From contig JBLYYE010000042.1 of NCBI GenBank assembly GCA_048549915.1, positions 1 through 49,042 on the forward strand: a stretch of DNA of 49,042 bases, in the 5' to 3' direction. Position 1 is the first letter of the stretch; every line of letters begins with the position of its first letter. Shown here piece after piece: positions 36,367 through 45,029 of the stretch. The notes beneath the pieces are model-generated. The model did no database searches. It was not told the origin of the DNA and saw nothing but the letters and a program-made list of their open reading frames with translations. Made by a program: the position numbers and the translations under genes. The DNA comes from LSUCC0057 sp048549915 (GTDB lineage: Bacteria; Pseudomonadota; Gammaproteobacteria; Pseudomonadales; Porticoccaceae).

Positions 36367-38373
36367 ATGTTCAACAAAATACTGATCGCCAACCGCGGCG
36401 AAATCGCCTGCCGCATCATTCGCACCGCTCGCGCCATGGGTGTTAAAACGGTAGCTGTATACAGCGATGCTGACGCCAACGCGCAACATGTGTTGTTAGC
36501 CGACCAAGCCGTATACATTGGCGGCTCGGCCTCGCGCGACTCATATCTGCTCGGCGATAAGGTACTCGATGCAGCTCTGCAAACTGGCGCCCAAGCGATC
36601 CACCCCGGCTATGGCTTTCTCTCTGAAAACGCCGCCTTTAGCGAGCTGTGCAGCGCTAACAATGTGGTGTTTATTGGCCCACCCGTGGGCGCAATCGAGG
36701 CGATGGGCTCTAAATCTGCCGCCAAAAAAATTATGCAAAAGGCCGGCGTGCCTCTGGTGCCTGGCTACCACGGCAGCGATCAATCGCCAGCTACGCTCAA
36801 GAGTGCCGCCGATCAAATGGGCTACCCGGTACTGCTTAAAGCGGTTGCCGGCGGCGGCGGCAAAGGGATGCGCCAAGTTTGGGATAGCGATGAATTTGAC
36901 GAGGCCCTCGCTGCTGCTAAGCGCGAGGCGCTCAATGGCTTTGGCAACGACGACATGCTGGTCGAGAAGTACCTTACCCAACCGCGCCATGTCGAGATTC
37001 AAGTCTTTTGCGACAACCACGGCAATGCCGTCTATCTGTTTGAGCGCGACTGCTCCGTACAGCGCCGCCACCAAAAAGTATTAGAGGAAGCGCCCGCACC
37101 CGGCATGAGTGCCGAACTGCGCCAGGCGATGGGTGAAGCTGCGGTGAAAGCGGCTCAAGCCATCGACTACCGCGGCGCTGGCACTGTCGAGTTTTTGCTC
37201 GATGTCGATGGCAGTTTCTTCTTTATGGAGATGAATACACGCCTTCAGGTAGAGCACCCAGTCACAGAGCTGATTACCGGCGAAGATCTCGTGGAGTGGC
37301 AGTTGTTAGTGGCTGATGGCCAAATTTTACCCAAAGCACAACACCAACTCACTCTTACAGGCCATGCCGTTGAGGCGCGCATCTATGCCGAGGATCCCGA
37401 CAACGAATTTCTGCCCGCAACCGGCACACTATCCTATCTGCGCACCCCTGCCGAATCGGCTCATGTGCGGGTCGATAGCGGCGTAATTGAGGGCGATGAG
37501 GTATCGGTCTTCTACGACCCGATGATTGCTAAGCTAATTGTCTGGGATCACGACCGCGATCGCGCCATTGACCGCTTAACAAATGCCTTGCGCGACTATC
37601 GCATCGCCGGCTTGACCACCAATATCGACTACCTGCATCGCATTGCCGACAGCCAGCCATTCCGCGCAGCCGATCTGGATACGTGCTTTATTGAACGCCA
37701 TGCTGAGCTGCTCGCCAAAGGTAGCGCCAACCCTACCCCGCTCAATGATCAGCTCGCTATGCTCGCTGGCGCACTGCAGCAGCGCAGCGGCGCAATTGCC
37801 CACAGTAGCGATGAGCTCTGCTCGCCATGGCAAAACAATAACGACTGGCGCCTCAACTACCGTCACCAGCGCGAAACTACCGTGACCTTGGCCGGCAGCC
37901 ATTACCAGATCACCAGCCAACTCAGTAGCAACGGCGAAATTATCTGGAGAGCCAGCTGCGACGGCCAATCGATCGCCAATGGCACCGTCAGCTGCCAGCG
38001 TGACGGCGACTCAGTGCATTTTGTGCTCGACGGAAAGCGCTCTACCGCCACACTGTTTGACAACGGCGAACAGCTTACCTTGTTCAATGCTAATGGCAGT
38101 TTCACAGCCATTGTAGCCGGCCCTGATCTTGGCGATGCCGATAGCGGCGATGCCGGCGGCGGCCTGCAAGCCCCTATGAACGGCACTATCGTTGCTCACT
38201 TAGTAGAGCCCGGCGCTAGCGTTGAGGCCGGTACCACCCTGCTAGTTATGGAGGCGATGAAGATGGAACACGCCATCAAAGCACCGAATAATGGTACCGT
38301 CAGTGAGTTCTATTTCGCCCCCGGTGAGCTGGTCAGTGGCGGTGCCGAGCTGCTCGACTTCGCCGCAGAATAA
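36367..38373 (+). CDS. liuD: Methylcrotonyl-CoA carboxylase, biotin (alpha) subunit
   Basis: 668 residues: biotin carboxylase ATP-grasp at the N-terminus ('KILIANRGEIACRIIRTARA', 'KAVAGGGGKGMRQVW', 'EMNTRLQVEHPVTE'), a middle domain and a C-terminal biotinyl domain with the lysine in VMEAMKMEHAI. It carboxylates biotin with ATP and bicarbonate and partners LiuB. The length is normal for the alpha subunit. It lies 41 bp after liuC and 25 bp before liuE. Confidence 0.95.
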   Translation: MFNKILIANRGEIACRIIRTARAMGVKTVAVYSDADANAQHVLLADQAVYIGGSASRDSYLLGDKVLDAALQTGAQAIHPGYGFLSENAAFSELCSANNVVFIGPPVGAIEAMGSKSAAKKIMQKAGVPLVPGYHGSDQSPATLKSAADQMGYPVLLKAVAGGGGKGMRQVWDSDEFDEALAAAKREALNGFGNDDMLVEKYLTQPRHVEIQVFCDNHGNAVYLFERDCSVQRRHQKVLEEAPAPGMSAELRQAMGEAAVKAAQAIDYRGAGTVEFLLDVDGSFFFMEMNTRLQVEHPVTELITGEDLVEWQLLVADGQILPKAQHQLTLTGHAVEARIYAEDPDNEFLPATGTLSYLRTPAESAHVRVDSGVIEGDEVSVFYDPMIAKLIVWDHDRDRAIDRLTNALRDYRIAGLTTNIDYLHRIADSQPFRAADLDTCFIERHAELLAKGSANPTPLNDQLAMLAGALQQRSGAIAHSSDELCSPWQNNNDWRLNYRHQRETTVTLAGSHYQITSQLSSNGEIIWRASCDGQSIANGTVSCQRDGDSVHFVLDGKRSTATLFDNGEQLTLFNANGSFTAIVAGPDLGDADSGDAGGGLQAPMNGTIVAHLVEPGASVEAGTTLLVMEAMKMEHAIKAPNNGTVSEFYFAPGELVSGGAELLDFAAE

Positions 38374-38398
38374 TTCCGCCAATATAAAGAGAGCCGCC

Positions 38399-39292
38399 AT
38401 GAGCTTACCCCACAGAGTCAAAATTGTTGAAGTTGGCCCCCGCGATGGCCTACAGAACGAACCTGGCGAGCTGAGCGTTGCCACCCGGGTAGAGCTTATC
38501 GAGGCGCTCGCAGACGCTGGGCTCAGCAGCATTGAGGCCGGCAGCTTTGTCAGCCCCAAGTGGGTGCCCAAGATGGCTGGCAGCGATCAAGTATTCGCCG
38601 CCTTGCGAGCGCGCAACGGTGTCACCTACAGCGCCCTCACTCCCAACATGCAAGGGCTCCAAGCCGCGCTCGCCGCGAGCGTTAAAGAGGTTGCCGTATT
38701 TGGTGCCGCCTCCGAAGCCTTCAGCGCCAAAAATATCAACTGCACTATTGCCGAGAGTCTCGAACGCTTTAAACCGGTTGCCCGAGCGGCACTCGATGCC
38801 GGCGTTGCCGTGCGCGGCTACATCAGCTGTGTCGTCGGCTGCCCCTATCAGGGCGATATCGCTCCCAGCGCAGTGGTCGAAGTTGCGCAGCAACTGCTCG
38901 ATATGGGCTGCTATGAAATCTCGCTCGGCGACACCGTCGGTGTCGGCACCCCCAACCGCATCGGCGCCATGCTCGAAGCGCTGCAAGCCCACATAAGTAC
39001 CGATAAACTGGCCGTGCACTTCCACGACACCTACGGCCAAGCACTGGCTAATATTTACCGCGCACTGGAGATGGGCATTAGTACTGTCGACAGCTCAGTC
39101 GCCGGTCTCGGCGGCTGCCCCTACGCCGCAGGCGCCTCTGGCAACGTTGCCACTGAAGAGGTCGTCTACCTGCTCAACGGCTTGGGCATTGAACACGGCG
39201 TCGATCTCGCCGCTCTGGCTAAGGCCGGCGCAGCGATTTCAGCTAAGTTGAATAGACCAAACGGATCAAAGGTGGGGCGCGCAGTAGGTTGA
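38399..39292 (+). CDS. liuE: Hydroxymethylglutaryl-CoA lyase
   Basis: 298 residues from ATG at 38399 (MSLPHRVKIVEVG), the family length. Metal-site blocks VGPRDGLQNE, 'EISLGDTVGVGTPNRI', 'VHFHDTYGQALANIY' and the catalytic-Cys loop 'GLGGCPYAAGASGNVATEE' are intact. It splits HMG-CoA into acetyl-CoA and acetoacetate, the last step of the liu pathway. The acetoacetate would then be activated by ScoAB encoded 4 kb away. Confidence 0.95.
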   Translation: MSLPHRVKIVEVGPRDGLQNEPGELSVATRVELIEALADAGLSSIEAGSFVSPKWVPKMAGSDQVFAALRARNGVTYSALTPNMQGLQAALAASVKEVAVFGAASEAFSAKNINCTIAESLERFKPVARAALDAGVAVRGYISCVVGCPYQGDIAPSAVVEVAQQLLDMGCYEISLGDTVGVGTPNRIGAMLEALQAHISTDKLAVHFHDTYGQALANIYRALEMGISTVDSSVAGLGGCPYAAGASGNVATEEVVYLLNGLGIEHGVDLAALAKAGAAISAKLNRPNGSKVGRAVG

Positions 39293-39366
39293 CGATCAAC
39301 CTGTCACTTAGCACATACTGGGCATACTGCAACAATCCCCAATTTTTTTGTTGACTGGAGTGCCCA

Positions 39367-41163
39367 ATGCCAAGCTTTCTAAACAACACGGCTTACCGAT
39401 TAAACTCTCGCCGCACTGCAGCTCTTGTCGTTTTTTTGAGTGCGCTCTTCAATTCGTATACAAAAGCTATAGAAACTGATGAGACCATCGAACCTTGGCC
39501 CTATCACTACCCAGCTAGCAACCCACACTTGGCACAAAGTTATAACAACCAGGGACATTGGAATGATGCGTCTACCGATAGTACACACATAGCCGTACCA
39601 CGTGGACACTTCAAAGTAGTCCCTGAAAGTTACGACATTGTTGCCAACGAAACACTGGGCATACCCTTTTATGCATCGCTAATCGATAACGTTGATGTGC
39701 GCTATTTTTGGAGCGGATTCCACCTAATTAAACTGCACAAAAATGAGCAGGGTTACCGCGAAATTGACCGAGTTGGTATACAGCATCAGCTCGAAAACTA
39801 TACCTCAGTCTCCCCTGCCGAGCGTTTGGATCAAGCACGATCTGTAGAATCTTTGCTGATTAATGGTGACGAGCAGGCCTTAGCAGACTACCTAAAATCA
39901 CAACCCAACCGACTATTAAGCGCGGTTGAAGATCAAGTCAGTCAGGGTGTGCTCTATTCCCTTTTTGCCAAAAATGATGCTTTTATTGCCGCGAATGCTC
40001 GCGGTTTGATTCGTATCGATCAGCAAGATCCGAACGATCCTTTCTCATCATTGGAAAACCCAGTACAGGTAAATCTACCTAACTCTCTCTTTGATGATCA
40101 ACGTGCAGCGCGCAACACATTCTTCCCAAAAGATACTGTTTTTGGTTTGAGCATGACCTTCAACGGTGTGTTAGTAATCAACACCGTGTCAGGAAGATTA
40201 ATCACTTTGAACCCAAAAACTTTTGAGGTTCTTGATTCTCTTCTGCTAGATAACGACGAGGTAATATCCAACAGTTTTTCCACTAGCCCGGAGTTAAACG
40301 GTCAGGCAATTTATGTTGCATCCAACAAAGCACTGTACCGATTCCTGGTCACACCAGAGGGGAAAATTATTGACGACGAACAGACCGGTGCATGGCGCGC
40401 CACTTATAATTCTGGGCGGCGTATGCCCTACGGAAAGATTTCCACGGGCACCGGTGCAACACCAACGCTGATGGGATTTGGCGATGATGAGGATCAGCTG
40501 GTCGTTATTACGGATGGCTCAGATACCATGCAACTTTTAGCTTTTTGGCGCAATCGCATCCCTACTCATGCTAAACCAATCGCCGGCCAACACCCTCGCT
40601 TGGCAGCAGCGCGAGCTGTCAATTTTGGCCAGGAAATTTCTCAATCAGAACAATCGGTGGTCACTGCAGGGCCCTATGCATTTGTTGTCAGCAGTGTGCC
40701 CCAACGCAAGATGAAATCACTGCCTGCACGGGGCTCCTATCTGCGCGGATTACTGATTGGCGTTACCCGTGAACCGATCATGGGGCTAGCTATGTACCGC
40801 TGGAATAGCTCCGAACAAAACTGGACCGAACAGTGGATGCGCAATGACGTCGGTTCTCTTGCCACAGTACCCATGCTTAGCATCCCTAGCCGCCAAGTGA
40901 TCATCAACGGTTACTTTAAACAGAGGCTCAAAGAGAGCTTTCATCTAGGCTTTGACATCGACACCGGTGAACTCGTGATGTCGATTGCCGGCGGACTCAA
41001 TCCACTCTTTAACGGTACTTTTACCGGTTTGAAGTGCGACCCTGAGGGCAATCTTTGGTACACAATGATGTTTGGCTTGGTCACATTGAAGACCAACAAA
41101 ATGCAGCGCGTAGAAAACCCCGACACCACACTTACAAAGAGCGCTCAGCCGAGGCAGAAATAA
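39367..41163 (+). CDS. Secreted protein of unknown function, possible beta-propeller
   Basis: 598 residues that I do not recognise. Residues about 17-35 are hydrophobic and end in YTKA-IETDE, a likely signal peptide. The rest is rich in short beta-strand patterns such as 'GVLVINTVSGRLITLNP', 'NGQAIYVASNKALYRF', 'DQLVVITDGSDTMQLL' and the C-terminal 'CDPEGNLWYTMMFGLVTL', reminiscent of SMP-30/NHL/PQQ-like propellers. Only one Cys is seen in the mature part. Base composition differs from its neighbours: sampled 60-base lines are 42, 42 and 53% GC, against about 65% in liuD. It follows liuE by 74 bp, and its 3' end overlaps the convergent araC gene by 32 bp. Function cannot be assigned; position suggests export of a substrate-binding or lactonase/esterase-like protein linked to AlkB. 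Confidence 0.75.
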   Translation: MPSFLNNTAYRLNSRRTAALVVFLSALFNSYTKAIETDETIEPWPYHYPASNPHLAQSYNNQGHWNDASTDSTHIAVPRGHFKVVPESYDIVANETLGIPFYASLIDNVDVRYFWSGFHLIKLHKNEQGYREIDRVGIQHQLENYTSVSPAERLDQARSVESLLINGDEQALADYLKSQPNRLLSAVEDQVSQGVLYSLFAKNDAFIAANARGLIRIDQQDPNDPFSSLENPVQVNLPNSLFDDQRAARNTFFPKDTVFGLSMTFNGVLVINTVSGRLITLNPKTFEVLDSLLLDNDEVISNSFSTSPELNGQAIYVASNKALYRFLVTPEGKIIDDEQTGAWRATYNSGRRMPYGKISTGTGATPTLMGFGDDEDQLVVITDGSDTMQLLAFWRNRIPTHAKPIAGQHPRLAAARAVNFGQEISQSEQSVVTAGPYAFVVSSVPQRKMKSLPARGSYLRGLLIGVTREPIMGLAMYRWNSSEQNWTEQWMRNDVGSLATVPMLSIPSRQVIINGYFKQRLKESFHLGFDIDTGELVMSIAGGLNPLFNGTFTGLKCDPEGNLWYTMMFGLVTLKTNKMQRVENPDTTLTKSAQPRQK

Positions 41164-42142
41164 AGCCACCTTCGCGCAACGCTTTAGGCGTTTTACCAGA
41201 CCAACGCTTGAACGCACGGCGAAAGTTGGTGGCATTATCAAAATCCAACAAAACGGCAATTTCAGCTACTGGAAGATCGGTCTGCTGGAGATATTCTCGG
41301 GCCAGACGGTAACGCACTTGGTCGAGCAATAGCTGGAAGCGCGACCCCTCTTTAGCCAGTTTACGGCGCAGGGTACTCTCGCTGACGTTGAGCCGTTGAG
41401 CGATTTCAGAACAAGTGGGGAAATGGCTATGGCAGCTGATCAGTTGATGCTTAACCTGCTCACTGACCAGACCGGCATGGCTGTCTTTGCCAATAATGCG
41501 ATCACAATGGCGACGAAAGACACTCTGAGCTACCGGGTCCGAGGTGTTAATCGGTGCAATTAAAATACTCTTATCGATTACCAACGAAGCGATATCATGG
41601 CCGTAACTAACACAGCCAGAAAAGATCTGGTCAGCCTTCTCTAGCCGGTCATAAGGAAGCTCTGCTGCGACACCGGCTGCTGTTGACGGCGCTAATACGG
41701 CTAAATTATGTTTTACAGCGCTAAATAACACATCGACATAGAATTCACGTAGTCGGGCAGGAAGATGGTTGGCGTGTATCTGCAGACGCACAGAGCCATC
41801 GTTATGAAGACTACTCACCTCGATACTGGGTAAAATTGCTTTCACATAACGCAACAATAAATTGATTACTTCACCCACCGTAGCGGCTGTCATCAGCGCA
41901 TAGCCAAACATCCCGATAGATACCAGCTCGAGACGCTGCCCTAGATCAATACCCAAATGAGCTCCATTAACTAGCCCTTCGCTGGGATAGAGCGAGATAG
42001 CACAGCTGTACAGCTGATCTGCCTGTGCAGCTGAGAGTAACGTATCCGGCCCTAATTTGGTCGCTAACTCTTGCAAAGGTCGCACCGGCAATCCCTGTTC
42101 TAGCAGCAAATTTTCAATGACATTGGCAATATGTTGATGCAC
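41132..42142 (-). CDS. AraC-family transcriptional regulator
   Basis: 336 residues. The N-terminal ligand-binding half is of the type seen in OruR/ArgR-like and alkane-linked AraC regulators ('LGIDLGQRLELVSIGMFGYAL', split at residue 60-80). The C-terminal AraC domain has two helix-turn-helix units, 'CSEIAQRLNVSESTLRRKLA' and 'VAEIAVLLDFDNATNFRRAF', and ends 'RWSGKTPKALRE'. The start is GTG at 42142. It is divergent from alkB across 148 bp that contain three 22-bp direct repeats, so it very likely regulates alkB and itself. Ligand unknown. Confidence 0.92.
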   Translation of the reverse strand: MHQHIANVIENLLLEQGLPVRPLQELATKLGPDTLLSAAQADQLYSCAISLYPSEGLVNGAHLGIDLGQRLELVSIGMFGYALMTAATVGEVINLLLRYVKAILPSIEVSSLHNDGSVRLQIHANHLPARLREFYVDVLFSAVKHNLAVLAPSTAAGVAAELPYDRLEKADQIFSGCVSYGHDIASLVIDKSILIAPINTSDPVAQSVFRRHCDRIIGKDSHAGLVSEQVKHQLISCHSHFPTCSEIAQRLNVSESTLRRKLAKEGSRFQLLLDQVRYRLAREYLQQTDLPVAEIAVLLDFDNATNFRRAFKRWSGKTPKALREGGFISASAERSL

Positions 42143-42166
42143 AGCTGACCTTTTTAACTAAAAATC

Positions 42167-42232
42167 CTGACTGTATTTAACCCTTTTGCTGACTGAATTA
42201 CACCCCTTAACTGACTGTATTTAACCCCTTCT
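42167..42232. promoter_or_regulatory. Three direct repeats, 22-bp period, in the araC-alkB gap
   Basis: CTGACTGTATTTAACCC (42167), CTGACTGAATTACACCCC (42189) and CTGACTGTATTTAACCCC (42211) start exactly 22 bp apart, which places them on one face of the helix. A degraded copy starting CTGAC lies another 22 bp to the left (42145), beside the araC start. Tandem direct repeats at two helical turns are typical of AraC-family binding sites. Confidence 0.85.
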
Positions 42233-42290
42233 TGTATCCTAAGGTCAGTTAGAGTCTTATGTAGTCAACACACATTTGCAGGAGCCCGCC

Positions 42291-43472
42291 ATGACCACAC
42301 TAACTATCGACCACCCCACTTTGGGAAAAATTAGTTATCGCGATAAAAAGCGCTACTGGTGGGCATTGGCCATTTTGCTGCCGGCGTTCCCATTATTAGG
42401 CGTTGGCCTCTACCTCTACAGCGGCCAAGAGTGGACTTTAATCGCGCCCTTAATAGGCATTTATTTGGTGGTGCCCTTGTTAGATTGGGCCTTGGGCAGC
42501 GACATCAACAACCCGCCTGAAGAGCTAGTGCCACAGCTCGAAGAGGATCGCTACTACCGCTACCTCACCTATGCCACCGTGCCGATGCATTTTATCGTGC
42601 TTTTCATTGCCGCCTATGTGGCGGGTAGCTACCCGCTGAACAATCTAGGAGTCATTTTAATCGCTATGGGCGTCGGCCTTTACAGTGGCCTTGCGATTAA
42701 TACCGCTCACGAATTGGGGCACAAACAGACCCCTTTTGAACAATGGTTGGCGCGCATCTGTCTGGCAGTGCCGGCCTATGGCCACTTTTCTGTTGAACAC
42801 AACCGCGGCCACCACGTCTGGGTCTCGACACCGGAGGACCCAGCCAGCGCGCGCATGGGGGAGTCGATCTACGCCTTTGCGATGCGAGAGATCCCCAGTA
42901 CTTTTATACGCGGCTGGCAGTTAGAAAAACAACGTCTGGCCAAGCAGGGCAAATCGCTGTGGTCGCCGAGCAACCAGATCCTCCACTCCTACGCGATCAG
43001 CGCCGCTATTCATATCGGTCTCATCGCTCTATTTGGCTGGGTGATGGTGCCGTTTTTGCTAGTTCACAACGCTTGGGCGTGGTTCCAGCTGACCTCCGCC
43101 AATTATGTGGAGCACTATGGCTTATTGCGCAGCAAACTGCCCAACGGGCGTTACGAGCGCTGCCAGCCTCACCACTCTTGGAACGCCAACTACATTGCCA
43201 GCAATCTGCTGCTGTTCCATCTAGAGCGCCACTCTGACCACCACGCCAACCCCTCGCGTCGCTATCAGAGCTTGCGCAACTTTGAGAATCTTCCCGAGCT
43301 GCCCAACGGCTACTACGGGGTCTACTGGCTGGCCTATATCCCCTGGCTTTGGTATCGGGTGATGGATAAAAAATTACTCCAGCTTCCGCATATACAGGGT
43401 GACTTGAGCAAAATTAATATCCAACCCAGCAAGCGCGCGGCTATTCAAGCGCGCTATGCCTGCAGTGCATAA
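42291..43472 (+). CDS. alkB: AlkB-type alkane 1-monooxygenase
   Basis: 393 residues from ATG at 42291, behind GCAGGAG. The di-iron histidine boxes are HELGHK (from residue 140), HNRGHH, and LERHSDHHANPSRRYQ, with the family block NYVEHYGL. About six membrane helices surround them. It inserts one oxygen at a terminal carbon of an alkane or alkyl chain using rubredoxin electrons. No rubredoxin or rubredoxin reductase gene, and no fused rubredoxin domain, is in the window. Divergent from the AraC gene and followed by a strong terminator. Confidence 0.95.
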   Translation: MTTLTIDHPTLGKISYRDKKRYWWALAILLPAFPLLGVGLYLYSGQEWTLIAPLIGIYLVVPLLDWALGSDINNPPEELVPQLEEDRYYRYLTYATVPMHFIVLFIAAYVAGSYPLNNLGVILIAMGVGLYSGLAINTAHELGHKQTPFEQWLARICLAVPAYGHFSVEHNRGHHVWVSTPEDPASARMGESIYAFAMREIPSTFIRGWQLEKQRLAKQGKSLWSPSNQILHSYAISAAIHIGLIALFGWVMVPFLLVHNAWAWFQLTSANYVEHYGLLRSKLPNGRYERCQPHHSWNANYIASNLLLFHLERHSDHHANPSRRYQSLRNFENLPELPNGYYGVYWLAYIPWLWYRVMDKKLLQLPHIQGDLSKINIQPSKRAAIQARYACSA

Positions 43473-43480
43473 ACAGAGAT

Positions 43481-43509
43481 AAAAAAAGCCCCGCAGTGCG
43501 GGGCTTTTT
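43481..43509. terminator. Bidirectional terminator between alkB and scoB
   Basis: A-run, GCCCCGC-AGT-GCGGGGC, T-run: a perfect 7-bp GC stem extended by A-T pairs. It serves alkB on the plus strand and scoB on the minus strand, 26 bp from the scoB stop. Confidence 0.93.
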
Positions 43510-43535
43510 GTTTGCCGGTAATTCGCAGTTGTCGA

Positions 43536-44192
43536 TTAAAATTCCATCTCAGGCACCACCTCTGGCACCACCATCTCGCCGGCAGTTTTGGCGACAATCT
43601 CATCGATCGATATCCCTGGGGCGCGCTCTCTCAGCCAAAATTTGCCATCGGCAATTTCAACATAGGCTAAGTCAGTCACCACTTTTTTTATACAGCCAGC
43701 ACCGGTCAGCGGCAACGTGCAGTGCGGCAGCAACTTACTCTCGCCATGCTTAGAAGCGTGGGTCATAGTGACAACAATATTGTCCGCGCCGGCCACTAAA
43801 TCCATCGCGCCGCCCATACCTTTAATCAATTTTCCGGGGATCATCCACGAGGCAATATTGCCCATAACATCGACCTCAAAGGCACCCAGCACGGTGAGAT
43901 CGACATGGCCACCGCGAATCATCGCAAACGACTCTGCAGAGGAGAAAATACTCGCCCCAGTGACCGCGGTGACTGTCTGTTTGCCTGCGTTAATCATATC
44001 GGCATCTAGCTCAGCCTCAGTCGGAAACTGCCCCATACCGAGCAGACCGTTCTCAGATTGCAGCATCACGTTCATACCCTCAGGCACATAGTTGGCAACC
44101 AACGTCGGAATCCCAATGCCTAGGTTGACGTAGTAACCGTCTTGTAACTCGCGCGCAACGCGCATAGCCAGTTGTTCTCTACTCAGTGACAT
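43536..44192 (-). CDS. scoB: 3-oxoacid CoA-transferase, subunit B
   Basis: 218 residues from ATG at 44192 (MSLSREQLAMRVA). The catalytic Glu is in QSENGLLGMG, followed by 'VDLTVLGAFEVDVMGNIASW' and 'GKLIKGMGGAMDLVAGAD', all typical of the B subunit. With ScoA it moves CoA from succinyl-CoA (or acetyl-CoA) to acetoacetate. It starts 10 bp after the scoA stop. The acetoacetate source is probably LiuE. Confidence 0.94.
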   Translation of the reverse strand: MSLSREQLAMRVARELQDGYYVNLGIGIPTLVANYVPEGMNVMLQSENGLLGMGQFPTEAELDADMINAGKQTVTAVTGASIFSSAESFAMIRGGHVDLTVLGAFEVDVMGNIASWMIPGKLIKGMGGAMDLVAGADNIVVTMTHASKHGESKLLPHCTLPLTGAGCIKKVVTDLAYVEIADGKFWLRERAPGISIDEIVAKTAGEMVVPEVVPEMEF

Positions 44193-44202
44193 GGCGCTCT
44201 CC

Positions 44203-44907
44203 TCAGTTGGCGGCGCGCACAGTGCGCTGCTCGATACGTTTTTCGAAACTGCCGACAATCATACGGTCGACATAAATACCGGGGGTATGGATCTGGCTCG
44301 GCTCAAGCTCGCCGGGCTCTACCAGCTCTTCTATTTCAACCACCGTTATCTTGCCGGCAGTGGCCGCCATCGGGTTAAAATTCTGCGCCGTGTGGCGATA
44401 GACCAAGTTGCCATAACGGTCGCCTTTCCATGCCTTAACTATGGCAAAATCTGCGCGAATGCTCTCTTCCAAAATATACGGCCGGCCTGCAAACTCGCGC
44501 ACCTCTTTACCTTCGCCTACTGGTGTACCGTAACCAGTCGCGGTAAAAAAGGCGGGTATACCGGCGCCGCCGGCGCGCATTTTTTCGGCCAATGTGCCCT
44601 GCGGGGTCAGCTCTACTTCAAGCTCACCTGCTAGCAGCTGCTGTTCAAACAGCGCATTCTCGCCGACATAAGAGGAGATCATCTTCTTGATTTGACGATC
44701 TTGCAGCAAAACACCTAAACCGAAGTCATCTACGCCACAGTTATTGGAGACAATGGTTAGCTCTCGAGTGCCCATACGCTTAATCTCTGCAATCAAGTTT
44801 TCAGGGATGCCGCACAAGCCAAAACCACCCGCTATTACCGTCATACCGTCCTCGAGCCCCGCCATCGCCTCAGCGTAACTGCTTACCACTTTGTTAAATC
44901 CAGCCAT
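44203..44907 (-). CDS. scoA: 3-oxoacid CoA-transferase, subunit A
   Basis: 234 residues from ATG at 44907 (MAGFNKVV), after an AAGGAG-like site. Typical A-subunit blocks: 'MTVIAGGFGLCGIPENLI', 'TIVSNNCGVDDFGLGVLL', 'GIPAFFTATGYGT' and 'ADFAIVKAWKGDRYGNLVYR'. First gene of scoAB. Divergent from a LysR gene across a very AT-rich gap, so the LysR protein is the likely regulator. Confidence 0.94.
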   Translation of the reverse strand: MAGFNKVVSSYAEAMAGLEDGMTVIAGGFGLCGIPENLIAEIKRMGTRELTIVSNNCGVDDFGLGVLLQDRQIKKMISSYVGENALFEQQLLAGELEVELTPQGTLAEKMRAGGAGIPAFFTATGYGTPVGEGKEVREFAGRPYILEESIRADFAIVKAWKGDRYGNLVYRHTAQNFNPMAATAGKITVVEIEELVEPGELEPSQIHTPGIYVDRMIVGSFEKRIEQRTVRAAN

Positions 44908-44959
44908 GTTTGGCTCCTTTTTTGTTCTATATTGTTCCGCCAACAGCTTCTGCCAACCC

Positions 44960-45015
44960 TTTATATAAATCAAATTAAATTAAACTTATAATTAATAAAT
45001 AATTTAAATATATAA
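44960..45015. promoter_or_regulatory. AT-rich divergent promoter region scoA-lysR
   Basis: This 56-bp block has only two G/C bases, in strong contrast to the surroundings. Its ends are roughly inverted (CCTTTATATAAAT and ATTTAAATATATAAGG). It must hold the promoters of scoAB and the LysR gene, and probably the LysR site; no single T-N11-A box stands out because of the composition. Confidence 0.6.
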
Positions 45016-45029
45016 GGCCTATCTATCTC

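Noticed and set aside
36541..37074. 177-aa open frame opposite liuD
   Set aside because: Antisense to the biotin carboxylase core; shadow frame.
38450..39040. 196-aa open frame on the minus strand inside liuE
   Set aside because: Antisense shadow of a strongly conserved HMG-CoA lyase; no ribosome site or family features.
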